64,000 nucleotides of DNA, taken from positions 19,609,521 to 19,673,520 of the forward strand of contig OX291544.1 in assembly GCA_946406115.1 (NCBI GenBank). The letters run 5' to 3'. Positions 46,300 through 57,064 of this stretch are shown piece after piece. This DNA comes from Apoda limacodes (taxonomy: Eukaryota > Arthropoda > Insecta > Lepidoptera > Limacodidae). The notes beneath the pieces are model-generated. The model had not been told where the DNA came from and did no database searches. It saw only the letters and a list, made by a program, of their open reading frames with translations. Positions within the stretch are counted from its first letter, which is position 1, and the number at the start of each line of letters is the position of its first letter. The position numbers and the translations under genes are program-made.

Positions 46300-46850
46300 G
46301 ATCCTTTCGATTCGCGTTGATTCCGTCGTACCGGCGGGCATTCCAGAAAATGCGACATAAAAATATGTATTTTCGAAAGGTTATATCGTTGTAAAGATCG
46401 ACCTGACGCGACGTCAACACAAAAATATATGTTTAACCATCTCTTAATCTCCGGTGATGACGAAAATAAGGCGAGACGTGCGGAAGCCGCTAAGTACAAC
46501 TGGCTCAAGCATTAAAACTGTTTGTTGCATTTGAACGAAATGAACTGTATTTGACAGAATAAAATCTAAACATTATTTACAGCAAAAAAAATTTGATGAC
46601 TATATTTATAACATAGGTACTAGCACTTCGAAACGCCGAGACGTCTCTGGACTTTTATTTTAAAGCTTATTACTGTAAAACTAGCAATTTTCGACGTAGC
46701 GATGGGACATAAATAAAGACTGGTGCCTACATTATAATGTGGGTGGGTATGTAGTCACTGGTTACTGCCTTCTTAGAATAAAAACCGTAAATATATACAT
46801 ACATACATTCATCGAATTCACCAAAAAAATAATTGCTGCAGTAGCCAGAC
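46300..46850. other. Stretch between the duplication and the next LINE fragment
   Basis: No gene recognised. A minus frame at 46269-46508 is open but has no domain and overlaps the duplication border. Confidence 0.45.
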
Positions 46851-47240
46851 TCCTACCCACCTCGATTTTTTATACCACTAAAATGGCAAAATTTTCAGTG
46901 CGCTTGTGCCCAGGCGGTCATAGCAGCTTATGGACGATTGTAACACCAGGTTACTCGCGCGTTGCTGACCTTTTAAAACCAAATTACTTAATTTTTAACT
47001 TAAAAAACCCCATAGTGTAGTCCCTAGATTGAACATTAGCAGGGAGCTCATTTAACAGCTCAGCATTAGCGGCAGGAAGTTCCTCAGAAACAGCCCTGTA
47101 CTGACCATTTGGGTTCGTATTTTAAGGGTGACATGCTTACCGATTGCAAACAATGCGATGCGCGGTGACAGAAAGAAGCAGTTGGCATTATTTCAAAAAT
47201 TTCTCAGAACACAGTGCAGAATCCAAACGGTTGAACATTT
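46850..47240 (-). mobile_element. Degenerate LINE C-terminal/3' tail fragment
   Basis: Plus-strand landmarks match 10035-10335 in the same order: GGTCATAGCAGCTTATGGAC, ACTCGCGCGTTGCTGACC, CCCCATAGTGTAGTC, AGCAGGGAGCTCATT and CTCAGAACACA. An older copy of the family at 9990-10485. It stops just before the end of gene C. Confidence 0.65.
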
Positions 47241-47301
47241 TAAAATACTAGAGAAGACAAATTATTGGAAAAACAAATTGTGATTTCTCAAAAACTTTTA
47301 A

Positions 47302-48708
47302 TTAAGCTTTTAATCTTGCCAAAAAATCTGGCACTGAAGCTTCTTCTGGTCCTTCAACAACATCGTATTTATATCCGTCGCGCCCAGCCGTGTAGACGAC
47401 ACGATGCTTGCCTGCAGCATCGTTCCATGCGTATGAACCTTTTACAAAAATGTAACCCACATACTTCACAAGACCTTCTTCTTCATGCGAGGAGCCATCC
47501 GACAGTTCATATCTGAAAAATAAATAGAAATACTCTATTATTTTTTTTAATAATTATTAATTGTATTCATTTACTAAATAATAATTAAATTCATAACAAT
47601 TCGTATTTAGCCTCTTAGGTGTAATTTAAGAATGTATTTTATTAAATAAATGTTTTTATTTTACAGTTGTTAAAAATAATCCTTCAAGAAGTGAAATAAA
47701 AGATGAAACTTTGAAATCCCGGTATTTGTGTAAATAAAACCATGAAAATTGATTGGTATTTACAGTTTCAGCCTTGCTTGCAGCTAGAAAACTGTATTTT
47801 GTGTTAATTAAAATAAGTTTGGAGCACGGTTCCCAACTTAGGGGTTTTCCCCCCAGATTTAGGGGGTTAATAAGTGAGATGGAATTTTTTAGGGGTCTGA
47901 AATTTTTAGGGGTATTTTCAGGGATTTTTTGACTCTTTAATATTTTTAAATTGATAATATTAATATTTATTTATTGACCTAGCCTCGCCTAGCCTAATTC
48001 TACAACCACTCTGTGTTGACTGGCGGCAATACTGGCGCCACTGGCGGTCATTTTATTGTCTGTGCATGTGCATGAAATGGTGGATCTACAACATTTAATC
48101 CATCCAATAAAATGTCTAATTTATTCAATGTCAACATGTATGATTTCAAAATATCTGAATCTTTAGATGAAGATGAAATATTTTATAAATTAAATAACTT
48201 ATAATAAAAAGACTTTTGAAACATATTACAGCATATTATTTGTAAATCATTATGAATTTATATTTAATAAATAAATTTTTAGGGGGACAAATAATTAAGG
48301 CGATTTTAGGGGTTTTTCACACAAACTTTAGGGATAAATATTATTGAGGGTTGGTAACACTGGTTGGAGGTGCCCTCGTGTGTTATCTGGAACGCATATC
48401 ACATACGTAGCGTTTATGTACTCTGTGGTTGCAAGTTTGTAGTCTGTGAAAAATAACAATGGCCTTTAAAGTGTAACTTACAAGTATTTGTAGCCACCAT
48501 TTGGATATTTTTCATCGATAGAGCGTACGACAACGGGCTCTTGACTTAAAGTCTCAGTAACTGGAAGCTCATCAGCTACTACTACTGCTGACAGCACTGC
48601 TATAATTATAACCTGAAATTAAACCAATCAAAAAATAGTTAAGGAATTTGGCATTCAGAAAAATTATAAGTGAATATTTTCAATGTAAAAGCTGAGGGTC
48701 AACTTACG
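47302..48708 (-). CDS. Cuticle protein gene C (RR-1-like), start codon not found
   Basis: Third member of the cluster. Exons: about 48718-48708 (exon 1 end AATAAGAAC, donor gtaagtt), 48612-48482 (131 bases, acceptor atttcag, donor gtaagtt) and 47512-47302 (acceptor ttttcag, stop TAA). Exon 2 gives a hydrophobic signal segment VIIIAVLSAVVVADELP; exon 3 starts the chitin-binding domain, KYLYELSDGSSHEEEGLVK, then YIFVKGSYAWNDAAGKHRV, YTAGRDGYKYDVVEG and the end DFLARLKA. Exon 2 length and intron phases equal those of genes A/B. The codon expected to be ATG reads AAT, and the frame above it meets TAA within a few codons. So either the gene is dead by start loss, another first exon is used, or there is a sequence error. 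The mature part is otherwise intact, near 100 residues. No AATAAA seen just downstream; AATAAT occurs at about 47256. Confidence 0.8.
47825..48362. mobile_element. hAT-like non-autonomous element in intron 2 of gene C
   Basis: The left end CACGGTTCCCAACTTAGGGG and the right end, read inward on the minus strand, CAGTGTTACCAACCCT are diverged inverted repeats of the CAGxGGTTCCCAAC type known from hAT elements. Flanks GTTTGGAG and GTTGGAG may be a decayed 8-base target duplication. The inside has at least six TTTAGGGG-like runs near both ends. No transposase recognised. Confidence 0.6.
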
Positions 48709-48764
48709 TTCTTATTAACTTATTTATGTAATTGCATCATTCAAAATTGATCAAAGACCAGCAA

Positions 48765-48805
48765 TTGAATACTTCACAAGTGTTTAAGTTGTATATATCG
48801 ACTTA
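48765..48805 (-). promoter_or_regulatory. Possible TATA box of cuticle gene C
   Basis: GATATATACAAC on the minus strand (about 48800-48790) lies about 85 bases above the exon 1 donor. Two ATGs between it and the donor open only a frame of a few codons (ATGATGCAATTACATAAATAA minus its last base). Weak evidence. Confidence 0.35.
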
Positions 48806-48809
48806 TAAA

Positions 48810-49190
48810 TTTAATTTTAATTTATGTGTTTTACTTTGGTCATGTCAGATGTTCTTACAAAAAGAGTTAGCCACAACATAAAATACTAATATTCTTCACC
48901 TTTGGGTAATGTCGCTATTAATTATTAAAGTTATTTTTAAACTATTATATTATTCTAGAAACAGAAACAGAACTGGTTTTTCTGTAAGCGTCAAAAGAAA
49001 GCAAACGCAACAAGTTTGTGAAGTTAGGGCGCGAAGAGTTAGAACTTGGCTCTACATGAGATATGATAACTTTTTGACAGTGCGAGCCATATGGTCTCGT
49101 CTTGACAACATTTTACATAAAAAGGTTTTTAGTGGGATTTTATTTTTTTCTTGTAAGTTGCTTATCACAATATTATTTTATTTTGTTCAG
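48810..49190. other. Upstream region of gene C
   Basis: The plus-strand open frame at 48909-49223 has no recognised domain and runs into the repeat at 49193. Not called as a gene. Confidence 0.45.
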
Positions 49191-49192
49191 CT

Positions 49193-49460
49193 TTTTAGGG
49201 TTCCGTACCCAAAGGGTAATTAGCAGAATTTCCGTCCGTCTGTCACCAGGCTGTATCTCATGAACCGTAACAGTTAGACAGTTGAAATTCACGGAAGATG
49301 TATTTCTGTTGCCACAATAACAATAAATAGTAAATAAAACAGAATTAAATAAATATTTAAGGGCGCTCCCATATATATAAAACCCTCTTTTGCCGTTTTT
49401 ATAGATAGGTAATGGTACGGAACCCTTCGTGCACAAGTCCGACCCGCACTTGGTCGATTT
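49193..49460. repeat. Interspersed repeat with palindromic ends (GGGTTCCGTACC)
   Basis: Left end TTTTTAGGGTTCCGTACCC, right end ATGGTACGGAACCCTTCGTG: the motif GGGTTCCGTACC is repeated inverted. Between them are CCGTCCGTCTGTCACCAGG and TATCTCATGAACCGTAACAG. A family widespread in Lepidoptera; a half copy lies at 2640-2745. Class unresolved. Confidence 0.7.
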
Positions 49461-50180
49461 TATTCTGTTTTTGGGTGTATATCTTGCACATCAGAGTTGC
49501 TATTTTTCAATTTCCACTCTCTATCTAGGTATACCTATTTTCTTTGTTGGTTTACTATATTTAAGGGGTTGATGGATAATTTTTATTAAAAACCCAGTCT
49601 ATGTACTTGTATATTTTTTCAGATATCTATAATAAAAATAAGTTTGTACGGAAACTATACAAACTTCCATCCTCTAATTTAAAGAGTGCGGGTGATTACT
49701 TAAAATTCTGAAATATTTATTTTATTATTTATAACAAGTAGTCCCTGTATCAATTTTCAGATATGAAGCAATAAAATTTTGTAGAAGTCTCCTACAAACT
49801 TCTATCCCCTAGTTTAAAGTGTTGGGGGCAAGAGTACCAAGTTTTAGAATTTTTTTGTTGTTTGTGTCCCAATACTAGCTCAAATACCAAATTTTAGCTT
49901 TCTGCAGTCTTGATGAAATCGGAGTTTATAAGATATCATTAAAAACTAAAGTATAGGATCCTCTATATCCTAAAAAATTAGAATTAAAACGTTATAATAT
50001 ATTCAATGATTCCACTGTTCGTTATTATACTCCGAGAGTTTCGTTACGACGAAGTGCTTCGAGAAAAGGTAGGTATTCTATTTCACCCGAAGACCTAGGA
50101 TTTTTTCGCTACGCTATCTATATCTATATCCTATATCTATGATTTCACCAACGAAGTCTCCTGTGACAGATGTCAGCTTA
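49461..50180. other. Gene-free stretch with an internal repeat
   Basis: Two similar blocks, ACTTCCATCCTCTAATTTAA (49664) and ACTTCTATCCCCTAGTTTAA (49798), each followed by AGTG and GGG.GA, suggest an old internal duplication of about 134 bases. No gene. Confidence 0.5.
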
Positions 50181-50274
50181 ATGTGACTAGTGAGAATCTC
50201 GTTCAAATCGATATTACGGTTCACCGATTTTCGATGATTGCGACGAAGTATTGTAAATTCTTTTTGTTCAGTTC

Positions 50275-50990
50275 AGTTTTGTATCATGCTCTTCATCATC
50301 AACTTTGGAAGAATATTTCAGTGCCCATGATAATGATGACGCACATTTGCGCAATCAGTTACAACAAAAGTTTCTAAAGTGCCACAACAATTTAAATCTT
50401 GTCCACACCAATGCTCAAAGTGTACCTGCTCATTTTTCTGATATTTTGGCTTCTTTTGACCATGAATATGTAGATGGTATTTCAATATCTGAAACTTTTT
50501 TAAAACCTTCCCTTCCCTCTTCTTTATATTCTCTGCCGGGGTATCGATTACTCCGAAATGATAGGACTGAAAATGGTGGTGGTGGTGTCGCCATTTATCT
50601 TCGGGCAGATATACCAGCTGAAGTTATTAGTTGCTCACTTAATGAATATTCTCATCAAGCTGAACATGTATTTTGTGTATTTATTCTTATTTTATATTAT
50701 TGAATAATATATTTATATTTATAAGTACCTAATAGTTATGTTATTTATGTATTTAGTCTTTTTTTATATATTTACATCATTGATTGTTTTTAATTTAAAT
50801 TAGTTTATGAATTAAGTTGTACTTACACTGTTTGCCTTTTTTCTATGTGTATTTATCTCTTACACACTTAGGTTTGCTGTAAGAAATCTCTTTGAAGGGA
50901 TAAGGTCGTCTTTGTACTTATAACTTTTCTTTTGTTTGTGTGTTAATATGTGTTGTAGTGTACAATAAAGAATTAAAGAAAAAGAATGTT
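50275..50990 (+). mobile_element. Internally deleted LINE: endonuclease N terminus joined to 3' UTR
   Basis: The frame 50305-50703 holds LNLVHTNAQSVPAHF (N of the first motif), DGISISETFLKPSLP (catalytic Glu) and GYRLLRNDRTENGGGGVAIY, the first third of an APE-type endonuclease of jockey/CR1 LINEs. It ends at ILILYY, and directly after that comes a typical LINE 3' UTR with GTTTGCTGTAAGAAATCTC, GGATAAGGTCGTCTTTGTAC and the tail AATAAAGAATTAAAG. The rest of the endonuclease and all of the RT are missing, so this is a deletion derivative. Confidence 0.75.
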
Positions 50991-51149
50991 TACACGGCCC
51001 GTACACTAAGCGTCTCCAGTATTGTCATTTGCAAGCGATGTATATTGTTGATGGACAACATGTCAACAGCGTAGAAGTCAAGCACATAGTCTTGCGGGAC
51101 ACCAGCATTAATGTCCATGCTATCAGGGCAACTACCGTCTAATATGGCT

Positions 51150-51605
51150 TGTATGCCTCTGCCGGACTAAAAGCTAGCCACCCATGTGTACAAACCCTCG
51201 GACAGTCCGTAAGATGGCAACTTCGATTAAAAGACACCGATGTCAGACACGATCTAAAGCGTTCGCTATGTCCAGGCTACGTGCCAATGCCTTTCCCTGA
51301 CTCTCAATGACGTATAGCGCGTGGCGACGCCACGCCAGTAAGTAGGTTAACTTCAATACAAACCTCGTCAACAGAATTTTAACGTAAAATCGGTTAGGGT
51401 TGTCGATGACACTATGTTATTTATAACCAAGATTATAAGGATATTAATACTATAGTTACAAAGAGGCCTGTATATTCTGTAAGATAGGTTATAAACTATG
51501 TAATGTTTGAACACATAGTGACCTTGGCTAAAGCCATATTGACTCGCTGACCAGGTCGTGTTTTTCTAGGTATCTTAGAAGCTGTGCGTTGATCACACAC
51601 TCAAC
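51150..51605 (-). mobile_element. Degenerate LINE reverse transcriptase fragment
   Basis: The plus strand keeps CCCTCGGACAGTCCGTAAGA (LP.YGLPEG on the minus strand) and, after about 300 bases, AAAGCCATATTGACTCGCTG with TGTTTTTCTAGGTATCTTAG, the same sequence as positions 38-90 of this window. Same family as 1-240. Confidence 0.65.
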
Positions 51606-51626
51606 ACATATATTTGCATATTTACA

Positions 51627-51652
51627 TTATATATATATATATATATATATAT
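51627..51652. repeat. TA microsatellite
   Basis: About twelve uninterrupted TA units. Confidence 0.9.
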
Positions 51653-51659
51653 AAAAACA

Positions 51660-52950
51660 TTCAACATAATAAAGGTAGCATATAGATGAGCATGTGATTG
51701 TGTAATAAAAAATCTAAATTTCAAGTCAGTAGGTACGTATTTTATAAAAATTAGATCACTTTCGACTATGTATAATTTGTTAGATATTGTATGTGTTTGT
51801 TTATATTCATATTTTATACTCTATTGAATCACAAAAACTAAAATCAGTAATCGATTTTCAATAAAGTAACGATTGTAACCGATATGTATGGCCTTATTCA
51901 CTATTAAAACAACAACAGACCATAGAACGTTGCTGTTCATCATAAAAAAGGGTAATGTCTATTTCTGAGTTTTGAACTTATTGCAATTGTATTAAATTTT
52001 GTATTTATACATTACATATTGATACATTTTTTTCTGTAGTAATTTTAACTTAATATTAAGTTTTTGTTAATTAAACAAAAAATTATACTATTATGCAAAA
52101 AAAAATATTGTTACGGAAAACCGACCTTTCGACCTATTACATAAAATTGAGAATGTAGTTTCCCTATTTCTCATTTTTTATTCTCAGCTTAAAGAGGTAA
52201 CTTATCCAAAAATCTTTGAATGCTCATTTTACCTATTTTCGAAATTAAAAATATATTTTTTTTCTGTTTGATTAGTACACTGCCGTTGATGCAGTCATTT
52301 CTGCTCTACTGGGTTAAATAAAGGTATGTTTTCCTTACGTAAATTTTGCCAGCTTTCCTGTGCTTATCTCTATAATTATCGTTCGGATTTAAAAAAAAGG
52401 TATTTAAGATCATGCTACGACTCAGAACAAGAAAAAAAAACTAGGTGAAACCTAAGTATACCAGGAAACGCCAGAACAGCGTCTGTCAGGTCAGCTAATG
52501 AAAATGGTAGTACCATCTCAGTTCAAATTCACTATGAGAAGCAGCGTAGCGGCAACAATTGTAATGAAATATTGATATTATAGTCTAATTAAATATAATT
52601 TAACATTAAATAAATAGCTTTAATATAGCTACACTTATTAAAATAGAAAATAATGATTTTTTTATTAGAATTGCTGATTTTGTTTAACCTTCTGTCGTTC
52701 AATCCTATCGCTCAACACACAATATCTATACGTTCTTTATACTTTAGCTTTATTAACTTAAAATAAAGAGTTATTAAATATAAACAGTTATTAGAGAAAT
52801 TTAATATGAACTGATGGCTGCGTAGCCAATTTTCTATAAAACACAAATGTCAATGTCTTGACAGTTCAATTTCAAGATTCTTTTTAGGTAATTCCTGATG
52901 CACCAGGTTTAACGGAATATTATGATTATTATGTGGCCATGGTCTGAAAT
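51660..52950. other. Gene-free AT-rich stretch
   Basis: No coding frame or clear repeat. Confidence 0.5.
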
Positions 52951-52954
52951 AAAC

Positions 52955-52955
<1 letters not shown>

Positions 52956-52991
<36 letters not shown>

Positions 52992-52992
52992 A
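52956..52992. repeat. ATT microsatellite
   Basis: About twelve TTA/ATT units. Confidence 0.9.
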
Positions 52993-53289
52993 CAGAATTT
53001 ATTTTTGGATCGTATTTACGTGAAATTTTGACAGATTTAATTATTTTATCAGTGTATATTTTGCGAAATTGGTCCAAAAGTAAATATAATTTAAATAATT
53101 ACTTTGGAACAATATCGCACTTAACCAAATAATTGGCTAAAATGACAATACTGTTTTTAAAATTGAACTGCTAAAAACAATAGATTGTTTAGCCAAGTAC
53201 TTAAAACAGTTTTACCAAATTATTACACAAAATATCGACAATGTTAAAGCTTTAGTACAGTAGCTTGTGAGAAAGTGTTAGTGTCTTGT

Positions 53290-53385
53290 TTTTTTTAAGG
53301 GTTGCCAACGCGCGAATGATGCCCCAGGCGCGACCGCTTACCATCAGGCAGACTACAAGCGTGTTTGTCACCTTAGTGATATAAA
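53290..53385 (+). mobile_element. LINE 3' tail fragment
   Basis: AGGGTTGCCAACGCGCGAAT, CGACCGCTTACCATCAGGC and GTGTTTGTCACCTTAGTGAT are the reverse complement of the tail seen at 10010-10110 (minus). A short 3'-end fragment in the opposite orientation. Confidence 0.65.
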
Positions 53386-53699
53386 TAAAAAATCACATGG
53401 AAGTTACAGTTATTCTAGGAATAACATATCACTACTACACTATAATACCATCATACTAACCTTAAACAACTGATTATTATGACATCACGCAAGTTCTTAT
53501 TCATTTATATTCGTAAGTAATTGCCATGGAATCTATGCATGTCCAATACGTACTTACCTAATATCGTAATGCCCACCAGCAGTTTGTGCAGATTGACTGA
53601 CAGCCAAAGACGGATAACCTCAAGTGTTGACCTCACCTATTTTTCCGCAAATATTCCGTTGCCGCTCGCATAGAACACGTAAATATTTGCGCGTAGGTA

Positions 53700-53775
53700 T
53701 ACATACGTCAAACACCAGGGTGATTACTCGCGCGTTGCCGATCCTTCAAAAATCTAATCACTTTTTTAACCTTAA
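53700..53775 (-). mobile_element. Short LINE 3' fragment
   Basis: ACTCGCGCGTTGCCGATCCT and TCAAAAATCTAATCAC match 10092-10128 in the same orientation. Very short. Confidence 0.45.
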
Positions 53776-53929
53776 ATGTATTTATTCGAAAAACATATTT
53801 TTATTTTATATAAATAACTTTATTACATTTATTAGTTAAGTGTACTAAAAACCAACGTGTGAAGCGGTCGTTGACTTATCATGCAACGTCCCGATACGGT
53901 CTTGACTATATCATTATCATTTACTGTAG

Positions 53930-54170
53930 ATTAATTAGCCTTACATTTTTGGTCCTTCATCTCCATTAGGTTATTAGTTCTAGGACTTTTTCCTTAGTTG
54001 AGGTCGATTAGGGCCACAGTCTTTCACGCGGGCTCATTGCAGTTTGTGGACTAAACATACGTCTTTTTGGATTTAAGCTGACTCATTGATTCACGCTGGA
54101 TTCGAACCTTTACACCTTAGAACGCAAGGCAGACACCGAAACCACCGTTTCCAACACCGATAATAATTAA
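53930..54170 (-). repeat. tRNA-derived SINE
   Basis: On the minus strand the head is GGTGGTTTCGGTGTCTGCC (A box, about 54148-54130) and GGTTCGAATCC (B box, 54116-54106); the body has TGAGCCCGCGTGAAAGACTG and a GACCTCAACTAAGGAAAAAG tail. Same overall type as the SINE at 21185 but diverged. Confidence 0.6.
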
Positions 54171-54179
54171 ATCGCGTGT

Positions 54180-54750
54180 AAATATTATTATATCATTCAG
54201 TTGTAAAAGTCAAAATAAGATTAAATGTGTAATTAATTTTTACACATAGATTTTTTTAGAAGTTACTTGTTTGGTAATGTCACAGAATGTGAAATACTGC
54301 TAGTACAAAATTTTCACTAAAACACAAACTTGAAAGCCTACCTTCGTTTAAATGCATGAATCGTACCTAGTTATATATGGCTTACCAAGAACCGTGTCGC
54401 TTACAATTACGGCCGGAAATCGCTTGTGAGCTGTTTGGTTTGACCGAAAAAGGCGCGTATTGGCAATATTTTCTGACCATGTGGCAAATATAAAAAAACT
54501 ACATTACACACAATAGTTAATTTATGGTAACTTACGTGACACTATCGACAGTCATATGCCACAGCTCAGTGGTTTTTGTACACTAAAATCAGACTCAGGA
54601 GTCGAAAAATTCATATAACTACCGCTGAGTGAAAAAATGCCGACTTCAAATTTGGCATAGTTAATGGGTGATTCTTCAGACCCGTAATGTACTGTGTTCA
54701 TGTCCGAAAGTGGGTTTTATCTTGTAAGGTATTTGTTTTAATCTAAGTTT
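54180..54750. other. Gene-free stretch
   Basis: No coding frame or recognised repeat. Confidence 0.45.
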
Positions 54751-54754
54751 GTCG

Positions 54755-55035
54755 TATTCTTTAAAAAATGTTTTACCTTTTAGCTTGCGTGCTGAAGACA
54801 GCACCAGTCCATGCCTTCAGCGCAACTGACGTAACGTTTTCCGCCGGAGAGAAAGCCAGCGTCCCATTTGTATAAAATAAACTTTTGGGCACTCCGTTAC
54901 CTGGCAACTTCAACAAATGAACTTAGTGCCAATGCTTTGAATCTCCACAGTTAGCGCCCATCGGTGAGTGAGTCAGATACACTGGATGGAAGGTCATGTT
55001 TGAGGTTAAAGCCATATTGACGGTCGACGATCAAA
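54755..55035 (-). mobile_element. Heavily degraded LINE reverse transcriptase fragment
   Basis: Keeps only scattered blocks: TACCTGGCAACTTCAAC, AACTTAGTGCCAATGCTTTG, GATACACTGGATGGAAGGTC and AAAGCCATATTGACGGTCG. The order equals that of 51150-51560. Confidence 0.45.
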
Positions 55036-55910
55036 TATAGTCTTTTTACCTTCTATTTTTGGTGTTGTGTGCTACAATTTTAATAATAAAATCCTTCCAA
55101 AAGTGAAGTTTAATTTATAAACGTAATAAATTGTAATAAGTTATTTATTTTAATGTATCGGCGGGTGAATCAGACTTGTACGAATTTTTTGCTTTGGCAG
55201 CAGTAAATGGAGCATTATTACACATTTTACGGTTTTGACCGACAACAAGAAAGAAGGTTATAAGGTCGACGGGTAAATTTTTTTTTATGTATGGCTACCG
55301 CTTTCTCCGTCAATTGTGAACCGATTTCAAAAAAATATCTTTTTATTCGAAAGAGTATGAGCTGAGGTGGTCCGATTAATGAAGTAAATTTAAAACTTAA
55401 ACTGTTGGAGAAAAAAATTATTGATGTCAATTTTGAACTGGTAAAACACGCCTTTTAGGTTACTGATTGTATAAAATTCTGTTTCAAGTATGGATGTTTT
55501 TAGTACACGAGAAAAAAAAGCAATTCATCACTTAAAAGCATCACAAAAAAAAACAACCAGCTTAAAAAAATTAACTAAAAAGGTAAAAGTAAGCCGTTTG
55601 TTTTTTTTGTCAAAAAGTTTTTGAGCAAGCAAGAGTGCTTCTACAAATTTTATTTTAATTTTAGTTTAATTTCAGAACAAAAAACTGACGGTTAAAAAAG
55701 AATACTTTCATATTTATGAAACCGAACTCACATATCTGTAATTTTTTATAGTACTTGATAACAATAACATTAATAACATTAGACGACAATACACCCTAAT
55801 ATGCTAAAATGGTCTATTTTACTTATTCAACTTCCATGTCTATTTATTAGAAAACCTATGATATACAGATTCTTTCTTCATCAAAAATAATTAAGTTAAT
55901 TTGCAGAGAA
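55036..55910. other. Gene-free AT-rich stretch
   Basis: A CGGGTAAATTTTTTTTTATG block with CGATTTCAAAAAAATATC near 55269-55340 may be an interspersed repeat. Nothing coding. Confidence 0.4.
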
Positions 55911-55914
55911 ATCC

Positions 55915-56115
55915 TACTAATATTATAAATGTGAAAGTTTGGATGTTTGTTACTCAATCACTAGACGGACCCGGATAAACACAGGCACACATATTGGTCC
56001 TAGAATAGGACATAGGCTTCTTTTTATCCCAAAGAGTTCAAAAATTCCCGCGGGAAGAACTGTAACCGAGCTCAAATGAACTATAGCTAGAGCTGTAGAT
56101 AGCTATATTAAACTT
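55915..56115 (+). mobile_element. Helitron-like repeat fragment
   Basis: Starts CCTACTAATATTATAAATG, then GTTTGTTACTCAATCA, GACCCGGATAAAC, GAATAGGACATAGGCTTCTT and TTCCCGCGGGAAGAACTG. The lepidopteran ACTAATATTATAAA family without its 3' CTAGT end. Confidence 0.6.
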
Positions 56116-56184
56116 CATTAGCATAATTAAAAAAATGCGTAGAAATTACACGCCGATAACCGAATTTAGGGCAGGCGGAGCGGC

Positions 56185-56400
56185 TGGCAAAACCTAGTAT
56201 TATAAATCTGAAAGTTTGGATTTTTGTAACTCAATCACGCTTCAACTACTGGATGGATCGGGATGAAACTTTAAACACATGCCTATATGTTAGGACCTGG
56301 AATAGGACATATGCTATCTTTGTCCCGAAAAATTTGAAAGTTTCCGCGGGAATAACTATAACCGGGCTTGAACGAACTGTAGCTAAAACTATAGCTTGCT
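56185..56400 (+). mobile_element. Second Helitron-like repeat fragment
   Basis: CCTAGTATTATAAATCTGAA, TAACTCAATCACGCTTCAAC, GGAATAGGACATATGCTATC and TTTCCGCGGGAATAACTATA, in the same order as at 55915. Two tandem fragments of one family, followed by a SINE-like GGGAATCGAACCCACAACC at 56411 (minus). Confidence 0.6.
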
Positions 56401-56639
56401 ATAGCTATGGCGGGAATCGAACCCACAACCTCTGCATAGCAGCAGTTTTCTTCTTTTGCAATAAAATACATTGGTTTGTTATTCAAAGAACTGGTCATAA
56501 TTGTGTCCGATCTTATTTTACATACATCCTATTTTTCTAAAGTAAGAGAATGAAATTAAAATTTAATCCGTCATAATTTTGATTTAGAAAAGTTTTAATA
56601 CAAAATAGCTACAAAAGTGCTTAGGCATCAAAGAGCAAC

Positions 56640-57060
56640 ACACCATCCTGACGTGGGGCCGTGTTGCTTTATGCCAGATGTAAATCTGAGAGTACAACCT
56701 CGAAAGAAGACAATTTTTACCAGAACTAATTGCACTGTGGGTTTGAGATTAATAGATAATGATGTTTAATTTTATTTTTTAAAACAACTACTGATTGTGA
56801 GCACGTCATAGTCAGTGAAAGAGAATTCCATAGCTGTATAGCCTGAACTGTGAAAGAACGATTATAGAAATTAGTGTTGTGAGCTGTTGTTTTTAAAAGA
56901 AGACTAGTGGACAAGCGGAGAATCAGTGTAGAAGAAGAAATAAATTGAAATCGTTCTTTTAAGCTGTAAGAAGTTGATGGATTGAACAATATGTTACAAA
57001 GAAGGTTTAGATTCCCCCTAGACTTCCGGGGAGAGAAAGGTCCTTTAAATCTACCCTGCT
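56640..57060 (-). pseudogene. Jockey/CR1-like LINE, ORF2 C-terminal end
   Basis: The minus frame 56989-56726 ends in NTNFYNRSFTVQAIQLWNSL and VVVLKNKIKHHYL, the usual last residues of such ORF2 proteins (F..R....A..LWNSLP.....S...FK..L...L). Upstream (to about 57060) LNLLCN-like residues continue the frame. Downstream to 56640 lies the probable 3' UTR. Confidence 0.65.
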
Positions 57061-57064
57061 AAGG

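Larger units (their letters stand above)
30305..46300. repeat. Tandem duplication unit, copy B (about 16 kb)
   Basis: Same orientation as copy A (13490-29660). Exons differ by only a few bases, for example 7 of 238 in exon 3, while introns and spacers differ more and carry private insertions: 33240-36900 (LINE and flank), 37375-37773 (intron 1), 31911-31986 (CA expansion) and 42620-43305. It lacks the 24100-28650 block of copy A. Confidence 0.9.

Noticed and set aside
46269..46508. 79-codon minus frame at the right border of copy B
   Set aside because: It crosses the duplication border and has no recognisable domain.
48909..49223. 104-codon open frame upstream of gene C
   Set aside because: It runs into an interspersed repeat at 49193 and shows no domain; chance frame.
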